From NCBI GenBank assembly GCA_011799875.1, contig JAAAXO010000120.1, positions 601,209-665,208 on the forward strand: a stretch of DNA of 64,000 nucleotides, written 5' to 3'. The stretch comes from Thinopyrum elongatum (Eukaryota > Streptophyta > Magnoliopsida > Poales > Poaceae). Both the position numbers and the translations under genes were made by a program. The notes below the pieces were generated by a model that had not been told where the DNA came from, searched no databases, and saw only the letters and a program-made list of their open reading frames with translations. Positions 60,444-64,000 of the stretch are shown piece after piece; positions within the stretch are counted from its first letter, which is position 1; each line of letters opens with the position of its first letter.

Positions 60444-61365
60444 TGATGAGGACATCAATACCATTGTTACACCCACAGCCCCTGCTTCTATACATACTGG
60501 ACCAATTACTAGAGCTCGCGCACGCCAATTAAAATATCAGGTACTTTCGTTTCTTGGTAATGATTCTAAAGTTCATGAGAATATGATGCTGCCTAAATTG
60601 GATACATTTGTTTTGCTTACAAATGAAGGGCCTAGCTTGGACAAGAAAGAGGAACCTTGGCGCAAGTTCAAGCATGGAGATGATGGCATGCACAAGGGGA
60701 ACAAGAACGGAGTTACAAGTGATGATTTCAGGACTTTGAAGCCACCATAATGAGTGCAGGAAGCCTTGGACGAAATATACAAGATGTCACTTCATAAATT
60801 TCGTCCAGAGGCTATTATAGGTGCTGCGTCACCTTATTATTGGGCCAGGCCCATGTAATTTCGAAATACTTGAGTATAGGCTGTTTTTAGAGTCCGTATG
60901 TGTGGGGAAACAAGAGATAGGGTTGGTTTCGGACCCCTCCTTCAAGGGCCACGAAATCCCCTCCTCTTCCTCCATATATACAGCCCTTAGGGCACCGTTT
61001 AGACTTTGGGTTTTGTTTAGATTAAAAGTTCGCCATAGCTGCAACTTCGCGTACTTCGTTTGTGTTCTACGACCAGACCAAGACGTCACAGAACCCCACC
61101 TTGATCAATAAAGCTTTCATCTTATATTCGCAATATCCAGATTGCAAATCTTAGTTTCTTGCTTGTTCTTCGTTTGCTTGCAGGAGATAGACCCTCGTGG
61201 TCAGGTTGATTGTGCTCCGGCGTGGTCAATAACCTCTCGGAGTTGGTTTAGCGATTGCTAAGGCGCGACGTCCTCGCACGTTCGTAGTCGGATCGTCAAA
61301 GTCTACTCCACCAAAAACGATAGCTATCATCTCATCGAAAGATCGGGACACCCTCGCCTCTATCA
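60444..61365 (+). repeat. A-family solo LTR 2 (complete)
   Basis: 922 bp, flanks ACCAC and AATTG. Its right side is the interior of another A LTR. Confidence 0.93.
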
Positions 61366-62135
61366 AATTGGATACATTTGTTTTGCTTACAAATGAAGGG
61401 CCTAGCTTGGACAAGAAAGAGGAACCTTGGAGCAAGTTCAAGCATGGAGATGATGGCATGCACAAGGGGAACAAGAACGGAGTTACAAGTGATGATTTCA
61501 GGACTTTGAAGCCACCATAATGAGTGCAGGAAGCCTTGGACGAAATATACAAGATGTCACTTCATAAATTTCGTGCAGAGGCTATTATGGGTGTTGCGTC
61601 ACCTTATTATTGGGCCAGGCCCATGTAATTTCGAAATACTTGAGTATAGGCTGTTTTTAGAGTCCGTATGTGTGGGGAAACAAGAGATAGGGTTGGTTTC
61701 AGACCCCTCCTTCAAGGGCCACGAAATCCCCTCCTCTTCCTCCATATATACAGCCCTTAGGGCACCGTTTAGACTTTGGGTTTTGTTTAGATTAAAAGTT
61801 CGCCATAGCTGCAACTTCGCGTACTTCGTTTGTGTTCAACGACCAGACCAAGACGTCACAGAACCCCACCTTGATCAATAAAGCTTTCATCTTATATTCG
61901 CAATATCCAGATTGCAAATCTTAGTTTCTTGCTTGTTCTTCGTTTGCTTGCAGGAGATAGACCCTCGTGGTCAGGTTGATTGTGCTCCGGCGTGGTCAAT
62001 AACCTCTCGGAGTTGGTTTAGCGATTGCTAAGGCGCGACGTCCTCGCACGTTCGTAGTCGGATCGTCAAAGTCTACTCCACCAAAAACGATAGCTATCAT
62101 CTCATCGAAATATCGGGACACCCTCGCCTCTATCA
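61366..62135 (+). repeat. A-family 5' LTR of the last element (5'-truncated)
   Basis: It starts inside the LTR at AATTGGATAC and runs to CCTCTATCA, followed by AG and the PBS (62138-62147). Confidence 0.92.
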
Positions 62136-63217
62136 AGTGGTATCAGATTCCCAGGTTGCTCGGTGAGATTTACAGTTTTTCGTAGTTTAGATCGAGTCTG
62201 TTCTTCATACCTACAGTCCAGGAAAAAGCCAAAAAAAAAATTTAGGGTTAGTTCATCATATCCGAACCAATCTGAGCCTTTGCATAATCTTTTTAGGGTT
62301 TTTGCTTTGTTGAATTTGCGGTTGCATCGTCGTGTCAAGTTGCTGGTCTTAGCGTCTAGTTCTTTAGAGTTTCGAGTTCTGTTCACAAGTTGTCACGCCG
62401 CCGCCGCACCATCATCATCGCCCCTACCATATACCACCACAGCTTATCTGCTATTTCTCTGAGTCCATATACCACCACCGATCCGAGTCCATATACCACC
62501 ACCGATCCGAGTCCATATATACTACCGTCATATACCATCACCAGTCCGAGTTCCACCAGATTCATCTCTGCCACCAGTCCTAGTCCGAGTCCAGTATTTA
62601 TTCCTTTATTTTAGAGTTCCAGATCACGCGATACTACGAGTCGTGAACAAGTCGGATTCCCCAATTTTCGTGCTACCCGCAGAAGAAAAATAGTTCCAGT
62701 TTCAAAAAAAAAAAACTAAGTCTGGAAAATTCTGGCTAGGCAGTTTTTAGACCATTTGTAGACTTTTTCGAAAAAAAATTGTTGCGGAGCAAAAAAAAAA
62801 AAGAAAAAAATTCAGAGTGTGCTCCTCCCTTGTTTACGTGCAGCGCCGTGATTTTTGTTAGTGTTCTAGGCTCGCGTCTCTAGCACGGTCTAGCCTAGGA
62901 CCAGCACAGTACCGTCGTTGAGAGTTTATTCAACATTGCATCTCTGAATTGATTATTGCTGACCCTTTTTGCTACCATATCATAAGCCTTCCCAGCTCCA
63001 CATACATCTACATCGTGCGTTTGACACCACCTGGCAATCGCTCTGTCCAAGCTCTGAGAGTTTTGACTACAAAGGTTGCCGATCACCACCTGCTGCTGGG
63101 TAAGAACTGGTAAGAATTTGAGATTTGCTTGACGGATTTGTGACACCACACCACACCACCACCACTTTCTAGTAGTCTGTAGGATCATATTCTTGTGTGT
63201 TTCTATTGCTGCTAACC
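62136..63217 (+). other. A-family leader of the last element
   Basis: PBS, two minisatellite units (62465-62512), A-rich tract and CACCA repeats before the ATG. No gene is seen. Confidence 0.88.
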
Positions 63218-64000
63218 ATGGCAGGATCACAAGCCGACGAGATTGACTGGGAGAACATGACGAACAAGGAGTTGCATGATAAATTTCAGCAAATGATGAG
63301 TGGCCAGGTGGGAGATGTGCTAAACAGATTTGAAGAGGCCAAGGAGAAGATAGATGGCATGGAGAAGTCGTTCGAGACAAAGCTGGATAACAAGTTTAAT
63401 GAATTGCTCACGCGTCTTCCCCAACCACCACCGGCTGCACCTATCGCACCTCTGCAACGACAACAACAACGCCCCCTTCCAAATCAGTTCGGACGAGCGA
63501 AGCGTGTTCCTCTTGAGGATGGCCAAACTTCTGGTGCTGCTGTACCTACTGTTGATGCTTCTTTGGCTTCTGCTCCTGCTGCTGCTGGTGCCGAGGAGGA
63601 GGATGATTACGCGGGCGATTATGAGGATGAGGTTGATCAAAATCATAACTACGTGCAACCACCAGCACCAGGTCGTCCACATGCAAATAATCGCAATGGT
63701 AGGTCTGCACCACCACTTCAGGTACGAGATCATGACCATCTTCCTAAATTAAAATTGAATATTCCACCATTCGAGGGTAGATATGTTCCTGATATATATC
63801 TTACTTGGGAGTTAGAAACTGAACAACGTTTTACATGTTTACAATATCCCGAGGAACGACCTGTTGCTGCTGCTGTTTGTGCTTTCACTAGTTTTGCATG
63901 TGTATGGTGGTCTGAACATTGTAGATTATATCCTATTCCAGCTACGTGGGCTGCTTTGAAAACTGCTATGCGTACTCGTTGGGTTCCACCATATTATCAA
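63218..64000 (+). CDS. gag: A-family gag, 5' part, runs off the window
   Basis: Open for 261 codons from the usual ATG (AACCATGG): coiled-coil segment, Pro/Gln-rich and acidic linkers, and the first part of the Gag core ([22 protein letters not shown]). Met to Lys in the coiled-coil segment (EEAKEK) and Arg to Pro (PEERP) are private changes. Whether the rest is intact cannot be seen. Confidence 0.9.
   Translation, partial: MAGSQADEIDWENMTNKELHDKFQQMMSGQVGDVLNRFEEAKEKIDGMEKSFETKLDNKFNELLTRLPQPPPAAPIAPLQRQQQRPLPNQFGRAKRVPLEDGQTSGAAVPTVDASLASAPAAAGAEEEDDYAGDYEDEVDQNHNYVQPPAPGRPHANNRNGRSAPPLQVRDHDHLPKLKLNIPPFEGRYVPDIYLTWELETEQRFTCLQYPEERPVAAAVCAFTSFACVWWSEHCRLYPIPATWAALKTAMRTRWVPPYYQ

Noticed and set aside
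1..64000. A CRISPR array, phage island or bacterial operon
   Set aside because: The repeats are LTRs and element parts with TATA and poly(A) signals, PBS and PPT. Nothing prokaryotic is present.

Overview
This window is plant DNA made almost entirely of one Ty3/gypsy LTR-retrotransposon family and its gag-only relative, nested in and recombined with each other in both orientations. I see no host gene, tRNA, rRNA or CRISPR array. A grass genome, probably Triticeae, is the best guess. The gag-pol is of plant chromovirus type. The primer-binding sites match initiator tRNA-Met. At 58900-59292 there is a piece of a Tat/Athila-type element with a tRNA-Asp primer site, of a kind common in wheat and barley DNA. 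The gag-pol reading frame runs through the polypurine tract into the 3' LTR, which resembles the CRM (centromeric) clade. A Cereba/Quinta-like pairing of an autonomous and a gag-only element is my working hypothesis, not a demonstrated identity.

The autonomous element (here A) is about 7.75 kb. Its LTR is 922 bp, starts TGATGAGGAC and ends CCTCTATCA. Then come a PBS (TGGTATCAGA), a leader of about 1.1 kb with a 24-bp minisatellite, and one gag-pol frame of about 1,700 codons (coiled coil, Gag, CCHC knuckle, protease, RT, RNase H, integrase, Arg-rich tail). The PPT (AAGAAGGGGAGGA) lies inside the frame and the last ~100 codons are inside the 3' LTR. The gag-only element (here N) is 5.58 kb. 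Its 992-bp LTR has its own U3 but nearly the same R-U5, and it has the same PBS, PPT and LTR ends.

Layout. 1-4946: an inverted duplication (palindrome centre 773.5) whose right arm continues as A gag-pol into a broken LTR. 4947-8081: inverted A leader and LTR, an N remnant and LTR fragments. 8082-8707 (resuming at 24719): another LTR-like sequence, interrupted by a rearranged A complex (8708-24718) bounded by the 5-bp duplication GTACT. 25394-58899: an old A element (E1), split by a complete N element (30332-35909, duplication GGAGG) and by a 21-kb insertion (35979-57204, duplication TAAAA). That insertion contains a 9.35-kb palindrome (35979-45328) with 4,667-bp arms and a 16-bp spacer, a tandem gag fragment, and a full-length inverted A element (47160-54915). 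58900-64000: Tat/Athila-type fragment, two solo LTRs around an unrelated 229-bp piece, a truncated LTR, and the 5' half of another A element running off the end.

Most coding copies are broken by nonsense codons, deletions or truncation. Three insertions keep matching 5-bp duplications; most other LTRs have non-matching flanks, which points to recombination between LTRs of different insertions. The main novelty is structural: two true inverted duplications, templated filler at end-joined junctions, a 69-bp integrase segment hit at least four times, and a gag-only element with an unrecognised Cys-rich C-terminal region.
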